In this document: positions 16,363 to 25,092 of the stretch, piece by piece | How the letters are laid out: every line of letters begins with the position of its first letter | Numbering within the stretch: position 1 is the stretch's first letter | Assembly: GCF_027706145.1 (NCBI RefSeq) | Contig: NZ_JAQFWW010000003.1 | Coordinates: forward strand, 124,001 to 188,000 | Origin: Bacillus changyiensis | Lineage (GTDB): Bacteria; Bacillota; Bacilli; Bacillales; Bacillaceae | DNA: 64,000 bases | Direction: 5' to 3' | Position numbers and translations under genes: made by a program | Notes under the pieces: model-generated | What the model was told of the DNA's origin: nothing | Database searches by the model: none | Seen by the model: the letters and a program-made list of their open reading frames with translations, nothing else

Positions 16363-18252
16363 ATGAGTATTTTAAAAGCAGAAGGTTTATATAAAACATA
16401 CGGAGAAAAAACATTATTTGATAATATTTCGTTTCATATTGAAGAAAACGAGCGAATCGGCTTGATTGGGCCAAATGGAACGGGAAAAAGTAGTTTATTA
16501 AAAGTGATTGCTGGTTTTGAGTCAACGGAAAAAGGCGAGATCACGAAATCAGGCAGCCTGCAAATTGAGTATTTGCCACAAGAGCCGAAGATGGAAGGCT
16601 CTGAAACGGTGCTGGAGCACGTTTATTCCGGTGATTCTGTGATGATGCGAACCATGCGGATGTATGAACAAGCCTTGCAGGAACTCAATATGTTTCCAGA
16701 AGATCCGCAAAAACAGGAGAATCTTCTTGCGACTCAAGGTAAAATGGACCAATATGGTGCATGGGATGCCAATACAGCGGCAAAAACGATTTTAACAAAG
16801 CTTGGTGTCACTGATCTAACAAAAGAAGTGAGAGCTCTTTCTGGAGGTCAAAAAAAGCGGGTTGCAATTGCCAAAACTTTGATCCAGCCCGCAGATCTTC
16901 TCATTTTAGATGAGCCGACAAACCACCTTGATAATGAAACAATTGAATGGCTTGAAAGCTATTTAAGCGGATATCCGGGTTCAGTCGTTCTGGTCACACA
17001 TGACCGTTATTTTCTCAATCGGGTGACAAACCGGATTTATGAACTAAATCGCGGACACCTTTATACGTATAAAGGCAATTATGAAATATTTTTAGAAAAA
17101 CGGGCTGAAAGGGAAGCACTTGCTGAGCAAAACGAAACAAAGCGGCAAAACTTGTTGAGAAGAGAACTTGCTTGGCTGAGAAGAGGAGCCAGAGCCCGAT
17201 CTACAAAACAAAAAGCGAGAATTCAGCGAGTCGAAGAGTTAAAAGATCAGGACGGACTTGAGGTGAATTCATCTCTCGATTTTGCAATTGGCTCACACCG
17301 TCTTGGTAAGCAAGTGATTGAGGCAGAAGGTGTTACGATCAGCCGCGGCGGAAACGAGCTTGTCCGTTCGTTTAATGAACTGATTGTTCCAGGAGATCGA
17401 ATTGGGATGATTGGGGCAAATGGTATTGGAAAAACGACCCTGTTACATGCACTGGCTGGACGCCTTGAGCCTGAAGCAGGTCAAATCACCATTGGACAGA
17501 CCGTTAGAATCGGTTATTATACACAGGATCACAGTGAAATGGATGAAACCGTGCAAGTGATTGAATATATAAAAGAAACAGCGGAAATTGTCAAGACTGT
17601 TGATGGACAAGTGATCACCGCTGAACAAATGCTAGAACGGTTTTTGTTTCCGCGCAAGATGCAGCGCACCTATGTTCGGAAGCTATCCGGTGGTGAGAAA
17701 AGACGGCTCTATCTTCTCAAAGTGTTAATGGAAGAGCCAAATGTTTTGTTTCTTGATGAGCCGACAAATGATCTTGATACTGAAACACTAAGTATTTTAG
17801 AAGACTATTTGGAGCAGTTTCCAGGTGTTGTCATCACCGTGTCCCATGACCGCTATTTCCTTGATCGCGTTATTGACCGTTTGCTGGTGTTTGAAGGAAA
17901 CGGAATCATTTCACGCTTTCAAGGTTCTTACAGCGAATACATGGAGAAACAAAAGGAAATAAATCGCCAGAAACCTTCTCAAGGATCGGTCGATGCCGAA
18001 CCTATTCAAAAAAAGAAACGAAAGAAACTTTCATATAAAGATCAGTTGGAATGGGAAGGTATTGAAGACAAAATTGCAGAACTCGAAGAAAAACATAAAC
18101 AGCTTGAAGAGGAAATTGCAAAAGCAGGCAGTGATTTTGCTAAAATCCAGACACTGATGGAAGAACAAAATCAAACGGCCGAAAAGCTTGAAGAAGCGAT
18201 GGAACGCTGGACAGAGCTGTCGCTGATGATTGAAGAGCTTGAACAGTCGTAG
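16363..18252 (+). CDS. yfmR: ABC-F ribosome-associated ATPase YfmR
   Basis: A 629-residue ABC-F protein, the same length as B. subtilis YfmR. It has two ATPase domains (Walker A GPNGTGKS near residue 36 and GANGIGKT near 355, each with an LSGGQ/LSGGE signature and LDEPTNHLD/LDEPTNDLD), a linker (RAEREALAEQNETKRQNLLRR) and a C-terminal coiled coil (about 555-629) like Uup. There are no membrane segments: these proteins act on the ribosomal E site, not in transport. In B. subtilis YfmR works in parallel with EF-P to relieve stalls at prolines. The ATG at 16363 matches the conserved MSILKAE start although its ribosome site is weak; an ATG at 16339 is alternative. Confidence 0.93.
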   Translation: MSILKAEGLYKTYGEKTLFDNISFHIEENERIGLIGPNGTGKSSLLKVIAGFESTEKGEITKSGSLQIEYLPQEPKMEGSETVLEHVYSGDSVMMRTMRMYEQALQELNMFPEDPQKQENLLATQGKMDQYGAWDANTAAKTILTKLGVTDLTKEVRALSGGQKKRVAIAKTLIQPADLLILDEPTNHLDNETIEWLESYLSGYPGSVVLVTHDRYFLNRVTNRIYELNRGHLYTYKGNYEIFLEKRAEREALAEQNETKRQNLLRRELAWLRRGARARSTKQKARIQRVEELKDQDGLEVNSSLDFAIGSHRLGKQVIEAEGVTISRGGNELVRSFNELIVPGDRIGMIGANGIGKTTLLHALAGRLEPEAGQITIGQTVRIGYYTQDHSEMDETVQVIEYIKETAEIVKTVDGQVITAEQMLERFLFPRKMQRTYVRKLSGGEKRRLYLLKVLMEEPNVLFLDEPTNDLDTETLSILEDYLEQFPGVVITVSHDRYFLDRVIDRLLVFEGNGIISRFQGSYSEYMEKQKEINRQKPSQGSVDAEPIQKKKRKKLSYKDQLEWEGIEDKIAELEEKHKQLEEEIAKAGSDFAKIQTLMEEQNQTAEKLEEAMERWTELSLMIEELEQS

Positions 18253-18260
18253 ATATCTAG

Positions 18261-18298
18261 GCAAAAGAGAATTTCTTAGTCTCTTTTGTCTTTTTTAT
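18261..18298 (+). terminator. Rho-independent terminator of yfmR
   Basis: GCAAAAGAGA pairs with TCTCTTTTGT around a 9-nt loop, followed by a T-rich tail. Confidence 0.8.
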
Positions 18299-18303
18299 TT
18301 TCA

Positions 18304-18373
18304 TTGACATATTCATGAAAGAATACTAATATTCTATTTGTAATGTTAACCTAAAAAATAAATAAGTTAACAA
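18304..18373 (+). promoter_or_regulatory. Biotin operon promoter and BirA operator
   Basis: TTGACA (18304-18309), 17 nt, then a -10 TAATAT (18327-18332). An inverted repeat follows: TGTTAAC (18344-18350), 15-nt spacer, GTTAACA (18366-18372). This matches the Firmicute BirA operator (TTGTTAAC-N15-GTTAACAA) and overlaps the start of transcription, so the biotin-BirA complex would shut the operon off. Confidence 0.85.
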
Positions 18374-19165
18374 ATGGAGGGTAAGAGCATTAAGGGAGAA
18401 AAATATTACAGTGTCAGAATGAGAGCTTCCCAAAATGGATCTCATGAAGAAGGTGGAAAACATATATCCGGCGGAGAGCGGCTTACAACGTACAGCGGTT
18501 TAAAACAGGCGATTAATGCATTGCTAGCTAAAAGCCTTGGACATTCAAGAGGACAACCGGATTTTATGCAAATTCAATTTGAAGCCATAAATCAACCGAT
18601 TAAATTACTTCATCCTTTACAAGTAAACACAAATCAAGTGAATTCAGTAGAAACAGGAAAAGAATTGGCTGTTGAACTTCTTAAATATGCTGGTGTTCCA
18701 AGCGTGGCACTTGAAAAAGCATATCAACAAATGCCTGAATATTCAGAAGTAAGGGGTGCTGTTTTCATTGATATTCACTCAGGCAAACGAATTGATGGAA
18801 GAAAGGAAAAAGGTGTGCGTGTCTCCCGAATTGATTGGTCTGACACCAATTTTCGGACGTGGGCGACAAAACACGACATTCCGCTAAAATCTCGAATAAA
18901 AGAGGCACTAGCTCTTGCAACAAAAGTATGTGATCATCCTGCTGTCATTGCTGAATTTTGTTTCTCAGATGACCCCGATTACATAACCGGCTATGTGGCA
19001 AGCAAAAACCTCGGCTATCAACGGGTCACAAAATTAAAAGAGTGTGGAGATGAAAACGGCTGTCGAATCTTTTTTGTTGATTCATCAAGAGATTTAGAAA
19101 ACTGCATCAATGATTTGGAAAAACAGCCTGTCATGATTTACTGGGGGGATCAAGATGCTAATTGA
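18374..19165 (+). CDS. bioW: 6-carboxyhexanoate-CoA ligase (pimeloyl-CoA synthetase) BioW
   Basis: A BioW protein of about 258-263 residues that activates pimelate with CoA and ATP, the first committed step of biotin synthesis in Bacillus. Family sequence is clear ([46 protein letters not shown]). The start is unusual: the ATG at 18374 has no ribosome site of its own, and its bases form part of GGAGGG (18376-18381). An in-frame ATT at 18389, seven nt after that GGAGGG, gives a product starting (M)[10 protein letters not shown], closer to B. subtilis BioW (MQEETFYSVRM). Translation may start at ATT. It overlaps bioA by 11 nt and is under the BirA operator. Confidence 0.93.
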   Translation: MEGKSIKGEKYYSVRMRASQNGSHEEGGKHISGGERLTTYSGLKQAINALLAKSLGHSRGQPDFMQIQFEAINQPIKLLHPLQVNTNQVNSVETGKELAVELLKYAGVPSVALEKAYQQMPEYSEVRGAVFIDIHSGKRIDGRKEKGVRVSRIDWSDTNFRTWATKHDIPLKSRIKEALALATKVCDHPAVIAEFCFSDDPDYITGYVASKNLGYQRVTKLKECGDENGCRIFFVDSSRDLENCINDLEKQPVMIYWGDQDAN

Positions 19166-20492
19166 AAAAAGTAAAAAACATCTTTGGCTGCCTTTTACCC
19201 AAATGAAAGACTATGATAAAGATCCATTAATGATTGAAAGTGGAACCGGAATTAAGCTAAAAGATATCAATGGCAAGGAGTATTATGACGGTTTTTCATC
19301 AGTATGGCTTAATGTCCATGGACATCGGAAAAAGGAATTAGATGAGGCCATTCAAAAACAACTTGGTAAAATTGCGCATTCAACATTGTTAGGAATGACA
19401 AACGTCCCAGCAACAGAACTAGCCGAAACCTTAGTCGATATCAGCCCTGAGCAGTTGACAAGGGTGTTTTATTCAGACAGTGGGGCAGAAGCAATGGAAA
19501 TTGCTCTAAAAATGGCATTCCAATATTGGAAAAATAAAGGGAAACCAGAGAAAGAAAAGTTTATTGCGATGCAAAACGGCTATCATGGCGATACAATCGG
19601 AGCGGTCAGTGTTGGTTCAATTGAGCTTTTCCATCATGTATATGGTCCGCTCATGTTTGATAGTTTCAAAGCGAGGGTTCCTTATGTCTATCGCTCTGAA
19701 AGTGGTGACGCTGACAAATGTCGTGATGAATGTCTTGCAGAGCTCGAACAACTGTTAAGCGAGCATCACAGTGAGATTGCTGCATTATCAATTGAATCTA
19801 TGGTTCAAGGAGCATCAGGCATGATCACGATGCCTGAAGGATTTTTAGCAGGTGTCCGCCAGCTTTGCACACAATATGATGTGTTAATGATTGTTGATGA
19901 AGTGGCAACAGGATTTGGCAGAACCGGAAAAATGTTTGCTTGTGAGCATGAAAATGTTCAACCTGATTTAATGGCAGCAGGAAAAGGCCTTACCGGTGGC
20001 TATTTGCCAATTGCGATTACATTAGCTACAGAGGATATCTATCAAGCATTTTATGATGACTATCAAACACTAAAAACATTTTTCCATGGCCATTCGTACA
20101 CGGGAAACCAGCTTGGCTGTGCTGTTGCAATTGAAAATTTGCGTTTATTTCAATCAGAAAACATCGTTGAACAGGTTGCCGCCAAATCAAAAGTTCTTCA
20201 TGAACTACTTCATGAGTTAACATCACTTTCTCATGTGGGCGATATCCGCCAACTCGGTTTTATGTGCGGGATCGAGCTTGTTCAGTCAAAGGAATCAAAA
20301 CTAGCTTATCCACCAGAACAACGAGTTGGCTACCAAGTGTCTTTAAAAATGAGAGAACTTGGCATGCTGACAAGACCGCTCGGTGATGTTGTTGCATTTT
20401 TGCCACCACTTTGCAGTACAACAGATGAGCTGGGAGCGATGGTGGCGATCATGAAAGAAGCGATTGATGAGGTTACTAGCCGTGAGTGTTGA
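19155..20492 (+). CDS. bioA: Adenosylmethionine/lysine-8-amino-7-oxononanoate aminotransferase BioA
   Basis: A 445-residue class III PLP aminotransferase that converts 7-keto-8-aminopelargonate to 7,8-diaminopelargonate. Visible are the N-terminal [27 protein letters not shown], the [19 protein letters not shown] segment, the metal/PLP aspartate in [13 protein letters not shown] and the PLP lysine K277 in [12 protein letters not shown]. The B. subtilis enzyme uses lysine rather than S-adenosylmethionine as amino donor (BioK type), and this one is likely the same by neighbourhood. It starts inside bioW (ribosome site GGGGGAT) and bioF starts inside it, so the genes are coupled. Confidence 0.94.
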   Translation: MLIEKSKKHLWLPFTQMKDYDKDPLMIESGTGIKLKDINGKEYYDGFSSVWLNVHGHRKKELDEAIQKQLGKIAHSTLLGMTNVPATELAETLVDISPEQLTRVFYSDSGAEAMEIALKMAFQYWKNKGKPEKEKFIAMQNGYHGDTIGAVSVGSIELFHHVYGPLMFDSFKARVPYVYRSESGDADKCRDECLAELEQLLSEHHSEIAALSIESMVQGASGMITMPEGFLAGVRQLCTQYDVLMIVDEVATGFGRTGKMFACEHENVQPDLMAAGKGLTGGYLPIAITLATEDIYQAFYDDYQTLKTFFHGHSYTGNQLGCAVAIENLRLFQSENIVEQVAAKSKVLHELLHELTSLSHVGDIRQLGFMCGIELVQSKESKLAYPPEQRVGYQVSLKMRELGMLTRPLGDVVAFLPPLCSTTDELGAMVAIMKEAIDEVTSREC

Positions 20493-21621
20493 TGAATGGT
20501 TAAGCAAGCGCTTAGAAAGAACGAAAACAGCTGGTCTGTATCGGACATTACCAGCGACAGAAGACAACAATCAAGTATGGGCTTCCAATGACTATTTAAA
20601 TTTGAGCCATCATAAACAAGTCATTTTGGCTGCAGAAACGGCATTGCATGATGGTGGCACAGGAAGCAGTGGGTCACGATTAACAACAGGCAATACGGAA
20701 TGGCATGAGAAACTCGAACAGAAACTTGCCAACTTTAAGGAAACAGAAGCGGCTCTCCTATTCTCAAGCGGTTATTTAGCCAACATTGGTGTGCTCCAAT
20801 CAATACCTGAAAAAGGCGATATTATTTTCAGTGACCAATACAACCATGCTAGTATCATTGATGGCTGCCGCTTGTCAAAAGCTGATACAGTCATTTATCA
20901 GCATATTGATGTTGATGATCTTGAAGAAAAATTAACGACAATAAAAGGTTTTAAACGGCGGTTTATTGTAACAGACGGTGTATTCAGCATGGATGGAACG
21001 ATTGCACCACTTGACAAGATCATGCGGCTTGCCAAACGTTTTCAGGCAATCGTGATTGTTGATGACGCCCATGCAACAGGGGTTTTTGGAAAAAATGGAC
21101 GGGGGACAAGTGAGTATTTTGGCGTTTGTCCAGATGTTGTGATCGGTACTTTAAGTAAAGCGATTGGTGTAGAAGGTGGTTTTGTTGCAGGTTCGAAAAC
21201 GTTAATTGATTTTTTGCGAAACCATGCGAGAACGTTTATCTTTCAAACTGCAATTCCACCGGCAAGCTGTGCAGCTGCCATTACCGCTGTGGAGCTCATC
21301 GAAAATAGCCAAGAAAAACGGCAGCATTTGCATTCTATCATTACGACCATCAAAAGTGGCTTAAAGCGACTGGGATATGTAGTGAAGGGGGGGCATACAC
21401 CAATTATTCCGGTCATAATTGGTGATTCTCAAAAAACCGTTTTGTTTGCAAAACGCCTTCAGGAAACTGGCATCTATGCACCAGCAATTCGTCCACCAAC
21501 AGTTCCCGAAGGAGAAAGCCGAATTCGGTTGACAGTCACTGCTGACAGCAGTTTAACAGAAATAGCTACTTTGCTAGAAGTATTTGATTTCATCGGAAAA
21601 GAGTTGAATTTAAAAAAATGA
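20482..21621 (+). CDS. bioF: 8-amino-7-oxononanoate synthase BioF
   Basis: A PLP enzyme of the alpha-oxoamine synthase family that condenses pimeloyl-CoA with alanine. Motifs: [51 protein letters not shown] and the PLP lysine in [12 protein letters not shown] (K226 from the GTG start). The GTG at 20482 is chosen because it gives [13 protein letters not shown], like family members, and has GAGG 9 nt upstream; an ATG at 20467 is possible. It overlaps bioA by 11 nt and bioD by 4 nt (ATGA). Confidence 0.94.
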   Translation: MSVDEWLSKRLERTKTAGLYRTLPATEDNNQVWASNDYLNLSHHKQVILAAETALHDGGTGSSGSRLTTGNTEWHEKLEQKLANFKETEAALLFSSGYLANIGVLQSIPEKGDIIFSDQYNHASIIDGCRLSKADTVIYQHIDVDDLEEKLTTIKGFKRRFIVTDGVFSMDGTIAPLDKIMRLAKRFQAIVIVDDAHATGVFGKNGRGTSEYFGVCPDVVIGTLSKAIGVEGGFVAGSKTLIDFLRNHARTFIFQTAIPPASCAAAITAVELIENSQEKRQHLHSIITTIKSGLKRLGYVVKGGHTPIIPVIIGDSQKTVLFAKRLQETGIYAPAIRPPTVPEGESRIRLTVTADSSLTEIATLLEVFDFIGKELNLKK

Positions 21622-22319
21622 GAGGGATTTTTGTTACAGGAACTGATACGGGAGTTGGAAAAACGATCATATCGTGCGGTATTGCCGCATTATTGAAAGA
21701 GAAAAACATCGATGTCGGCGTGTTTAAACCATTTTTAAGCGGAATATCACGCGACAATCCGCAAAGTGACACAGCCTTATTAAAGCAAATGTCACACACA
21801 TGTCTGACCCATGAAGAAATTACCCCTTTTGAATATAAAGAACCACTTGCACCATACGTTGCCGCAAAGCAAGAAGGAAAAATGGTTAGCATTAATGAAG
21901 TGATCAATCATTGGAACAAGATAAAAAAACAGCATGATTATGTCATTGTCGAAGGGGCAGGAGGCATTGCAGTCCCATTAGGTGAAAATTACTTAGTTGC
22001 TCATCTAATCAAAGCTTTGCAATTGCCTGTTCTAATTGTTGCCAGACCTGATCTTGGCACGATTAACCATACTTTTTTAACGGTTCAATATGCAAAACAA
22101 CTCGGTCTTCAGATTGCCGGCATTGTTATAAATGGCAGGAGTGAGCGACCAAATCTTGATGAAAAAACCAATCCAAATATCATTGAACAACTATGTGATG
22201 TTCCACTTATTGGGATAACGCCAAAACTGAAAGATATCACAGAAAAAACAGTTAAACAAATGGTCAAGAACCATATCGATGTTTCTCAACTAATGACGCA
22301 AATGGGGGCAGGAAAATGA
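21618..22319 (+). CDS. bioD: Dethiobiotin synthetase BioD
   Basis: A 233-residue ATP-dependent carboxylase that closes the ureido ring of dethiobiotin. It opens with the P-loop GTDTGVGKT (residues 8-16) and keeps FKPFLSG, the switch-like VEGAGGIAVPL and the late VINGRSE nucleotide motif. It is joined to bioF and bioB by 4-nt ATGA overlaps, so the three are translationally coupled. Confidence 0.94.
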   Translation: MRGIFVTGTDTGVGKTIISCGIAALLKEKNIDVGVFKPFLSGISRDNPQSDTALLKQMSHTCLTHEEITPFEYKEPLAPYVAAKQEGKMVSINEVINHWNKIKKQHDYVIVEGAGGIAVPLGENYLVAHLIKALQLPVLIVARPDLGTINHTFLTVQYAKQLGLQIAGIVINGRSERPNLDEKTNPNIIEQLCDVPLIGITPKLKDITEKTVKQMVKNHIDVSQLMTQMGAGK

Positions 22320-23314
22320 ACAAGTGGATCGAACTTGCAAGCCGAGTGTTGGAAGGAGAGGAAATAACAAACCAAGAGGCATTGTCTATCTTGGAAAGTC
22401 CAGATGAAGATATTCTGATGTTGATGCATGCCGCTTTTCAAATTAGAAAACAGTATTACGGAAAAAAAGTCAAACTGAATATGATTATGAATGCAAAATC
22501 AGGGCTGTGTCCGGAAAATTGCGGTTACTGTTCTCAATCTGCCATCTCCAAAGCACCGATTGATGCTTACCGTATGGTAGATAAACAGACATTACTGCAA
22601 GGAGCAAAGCAGGCTCATGATTTACAGATCGGAACATATTGTATCGTAGCTAGTGGAAGAGGACCATCAAACCGGGAAATTGATCAAGTTGTTGAAGCTG
22701 TCCAAGAAATTAAAAATACGTATGGATTGAAAATCTGTGCATGTCTCGGCATTCTAAAACCGGAGCAAGCTAAACGGTTAAAAGCTGCAGGAGTTGACCG
22801 TTATAACCACAACCTCAATACATCAAAAAGCAATCATGCAAACATTACAACCTCCCATTCATATAATGACCGAGTCCATACAGTGGAGACAGTGAAAAAC
22901 TCTGGAATGTCTCCGTGTTCCGGTATCATCATTGGAATGAAAGAGACAAAACAGGATGTCATTGATATGGCTAGAAGTTTGAAAACACTTGATGCTGACT
23001 CAATTCCGGTTAATTTTTTACACGCTATTCCAGGCACTCCATTGGAAGGAGTCCATGAATTAAATCCATTGTATTGTTTAAAAGTATTGGCCTTATTCCG
23101 TTTTATGAACCCGACAAAAGAGATTCGTATTTCAGGCGGTCGGGAAGTCAACCTTCGTTCACTTCAACCATTAGGATTATATGCGGCTAATTCTATTTTT
23201 GTCGGAGATTACTTAACGACGGCCGGCCAGAAGGAAACAGATGACCATAAAATGCTGACTGATTTAGGTTTTGAAATTGAAACAGCAGCGGAAATGGCAA
23301 GTCAGGAGGTATGA
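22316..23314 (+). CDS. bioB: Biotin synthase BioB
   Basis: A 332-residue radical SAM enzyme that inserts sulfur into dethiobiotin. The [4Fe-4S] cluster ligands are C65, C69 and C72 in CPENCGYC; further cysteines likely to hold the second cluster lie in TYCIVASGRGP and KICACLG. NHNLNTSKS and GIIIGMKET are typical of the family. It overlaps bioD by 4 nt. bioI starts one base after its stop, with AGGAGG within the end of bioB. Confidence 0.95.
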   Translation: MNKWIELASRVLEGEEITNQEALSILESPDEDILMLMHAAFQIRKQYYGKKVKLNMIMNAKSGLCPENCGYCSQSAISKAPIDAYRMVDKQTLLQGAKQAHDLQIGTYCIVASGRGPSNREIDQVVEAVQEIKNTYGLKICACLGILKPEQAKRLKAAGVDRYNHNLNTSKSNHANITTSHSYNDRVHTVETVKNSGMSPCSGIIIGMKETKQDVIDMARSLKTLDADSIPVNFLHAIPGTPLEGVHELNPLYCLKVLALFRFMNPTKEIRISGGREVNLRSLQPLGLYAANSIFVGDYLTTAGQKETDDHKMLTDLGFEIETAAEMASQEV

Positions 23315-23315
23315 G

Positions 23316-24527
23316 ATGACGCCAGAATTAGAGCTGATCAAACCAAGCATGCGTACCCACGCAAATTTTTGGCAAAATCCATATTCTTTTTACGAGAAAT
23401 TGCGAGCGATTGCACCAGTTTATAAGGGAACAATCTTAAAACAATCCGGTTGGTATGTGACCGGTCATGACGAAGCGACAATCATTTTAAGTGACAGCAA
23501 ATTTCAAAACCGGATTCCTCTTCCAATCACATCGACAAAATACGAAGTCCTTAAAAATATACAACATCATATGCTATTATTTCAAAATCAGACTGATCAT
23601 CGACGCATCAGAACGTTAGTTAGTCAAGCATTCACATTAAAACAGGTAGAATCTCTTCGCCCGTCTATTCGTGCAATCGCAGATGAGTTGCTCGATCAAC
23701 TGGAAAAGAAACAACAAGTCGACATTGTTTCAGAGTTTTCCTTTCCTTTAGCAACTCTTGTGATCGCAAAAATATTAGGTGTCCCAAAAGAGGACAGATA
23801 TCAGTTTAAAGAATGGACGGCAAGCTTAATTGAAACAATCGATTTCACCCGCTCAAGAAAAACGTTAATCAATGGCGGTGCTACTGTCATGAAGTTGATG
23901 ACATATTTCAGATCCCTGATTGAAAAACGAAAAAATGAACCTAAAGATGACCTCATTAGTACATTTGTACAGGGAGATTCTTTAACAGAAGAGGAATTAT
24001 TGGCAACATGTATTTTGCTGATCATTGCCGGACATGAAACGACAGTAAATTTGATCAGTAATGGATTATATTCTTTGCTGAATCATCCCAGTCAGCTTAC
24101 TGCTTTAATAAAAAATCCGGCCTTGATTGAATCTGCTGTTGAGGAATGTTTACGTTTTGAGAGTCCAACACAGCTAACAGCTCGAATCGTTTCTGAAGAT
24201 TATCAGTTGAACGGTAACACCATGAAAAAAGGTGAACAGGTATACATTCTTTTAGGGGCTGTCAATCGTGATCCGAAAACATTTACAAAACCTCATCTTT
24301 TCGACATGACGAGAAAACCGAATCCACATTTAGCTTTTGGTTATGGTTCTCATTTTTGTTTAGGTTCATCATTGGCGCGTATTGAAGCACAAGTTGCTCT
24401 TTTGACATTAATAGAACGTCTCCCTGAACTGCGACTTGTGCAAACAGATATTTCCTATCGGAAACTATTTGGCTTTAGATCACTTGTCAAGTTGCCTGTC
24501 ACCTTCACTAGAGAAGGGCTTGGTTGA
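23316..24527 (+). CDS. bioI: Cytochrome P450 BioI (pimelate-forming)
   Basis: A 403-residue soluble cytochrome P450 (CYP107H-type). The I-helix oxygen-binding motif is AGHETT (about residue 245), the K-helix ExxR is EECLRFESPTQ (about 285), and the haem ligand is C348 in FGYGSHFCLG. B. subtilis BioI cuts acyl-ACP chains to give pimeloyl-ACP and so supplies biotin precursor. The ATG at 23316 is used because AGGAGG lies 8 nt upstream; an in-frame start inside bioB is unlikely. It ends the operon. Confidence 0.92.
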   Translation: MTPELELIKPSMRTHANFWQNPYSFYEKLRAIAPVYKGTILKQSGWYVTGHDEATIILSDSKFQNRIPLPITSTKYEVLKNIQHHMLLFQNQTDHRRIRTLVSQAFTLKQVESLRPSIRAIADELLDQLEKKQQVDIVSEFSFPLATLVIAKILGVPKEDRYQFKEWTASLIETIDFTRSRKTLINGGATVMKLMTYFRSLIEKRKNEPKDDLISTFVQGDSLTEEELLATCILLIIAGHETTVNLISNGLYSLLNHPSQLTALIKNPALIESAVEECLRFESPTQLTARIVSEDYQLNGNTMKKGEQVYILLGAVNRDPKTFTKPHLFDMTRKPNPHLAFGYGSHFCLGSSLARIEAQVALLTLIERLPELRLVQTDISYRKLFGFRSLVKLPVTFTREGLG

Positions 24528-24547
24528 ATGTAACCGAGTCCTTTTTT
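24516..24547 (+). terminator. Rho-independent terminator of the biotin operon
   Basis: GGGCTTGGTT pairs with AACCGAGTCC (G-T pairs allowed) and is followed by six Ts. It overlaps the bioI stop codon. Confidence 0.8.
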
Positions 24548-24573
24548 CATTTCCCGAGAAATTTTTCGCTAAC

Positions 24574-24599
24574 GTTTACGTAAACATTCGTTGTATAAT
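24574..24599 (+). promoter_or_regulatory. MerR-type promoter with palindrome in the spacer
   Basis: A perfect 12-bp palindrome, GTTTACGTAAAC (24574-24585), lies just before a consensus -10 TATAAT (24594-24599). MerR-family activators bind a dyad between -35 and -10, so this probably is the operator of the MerR gene that follows. Confidence 0.6.
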
Positions 24600-24630
24600 A
24601 AATGTAGTAAAAGACATGGGAGGTAAGGCT

Positions 24631-25053
24631 ATGAACTGGATGAAAATTGACCAAATGGCGAAACGAAGCGGTTTGACAAAAAGAACGATCCGTTTTTATG
24701 AAGAAATTGGCCTGCTTTCTGCACCAAAGCGTACTGATGGCGGAGTCCGTCTATATTCCGAAGACGATTTAGAAGAGCTTGAGAAAGTGGTTATGACAAA
24801 AGAAGTACTAGGATTTTCTTTGCAAGAGCTACAACAATTTATCGAAACAAGCAAACAACTTGAGATGAATAAAGAAGGATATTTATTATCTTTAGATAAG
24901 GGAGAAAGAAAAGCAAAACTTGAGGAAATTCAAGATATGCTAAGCGAACAAATGTGTATGATTGATAAGAAACTGGAAAAGATTCATACATTTAAGCAGT
25001 ATCTTGGAGACATGCAAATGAAAGTCGAGAATGCGCTTAAACCGCTTGAGTAA
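24631..25053 (+). CDS. MerR-family transcriptional regulator (YfmP-like)
   Basis: A 140-residue MerR protein: winged helix-turn-helix (MKIDQMAKRSGLTKRTIRFYEEIGLLSAPKRTDGGVRLYSEDDLEEL, residues 4-50), then a long dimerisation coiled coil (about 75-135). There are no Cys-rich metal sites at the C-terminus, so a metal sensor is unlikely. The ATG at 24631 is preceded by GGGAGG at 8 nt. The setting beside yfmM and yfmL and the sequence resemble B. subtilis YfmP, which controls an efflux gene (yfmO), but no such transporter is adjacent here. Confidence 0.85.
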   Translation: MNWMKIDQMAKRSGLTKRTIRFYEEIGLLSAPKRTDGGVRLYSEDDLEELEKVVMTKEVLGFSLQELQQFIETSKQLEMNKEGYLLSLDKGERKAKLEEIQDMLSEQMCMIDKKLEKIHTFKQYLGDMQMKVENALKPLE

Positions 25054-25057
25054 AGAA

Positions 25058-25092
25058 GAAACAAGGCTGCCATTCAGCAGCCTTGTGTTTCA
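25058..25092. terminator. Bidirectional terminator hairpin
   Basis: ACAAGGCTGC pairs with GCAGCCTTGT around CATTCA, flanked by short A and T runs, between the convergent MerR and yfmM genes. Confidence 0.75.
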
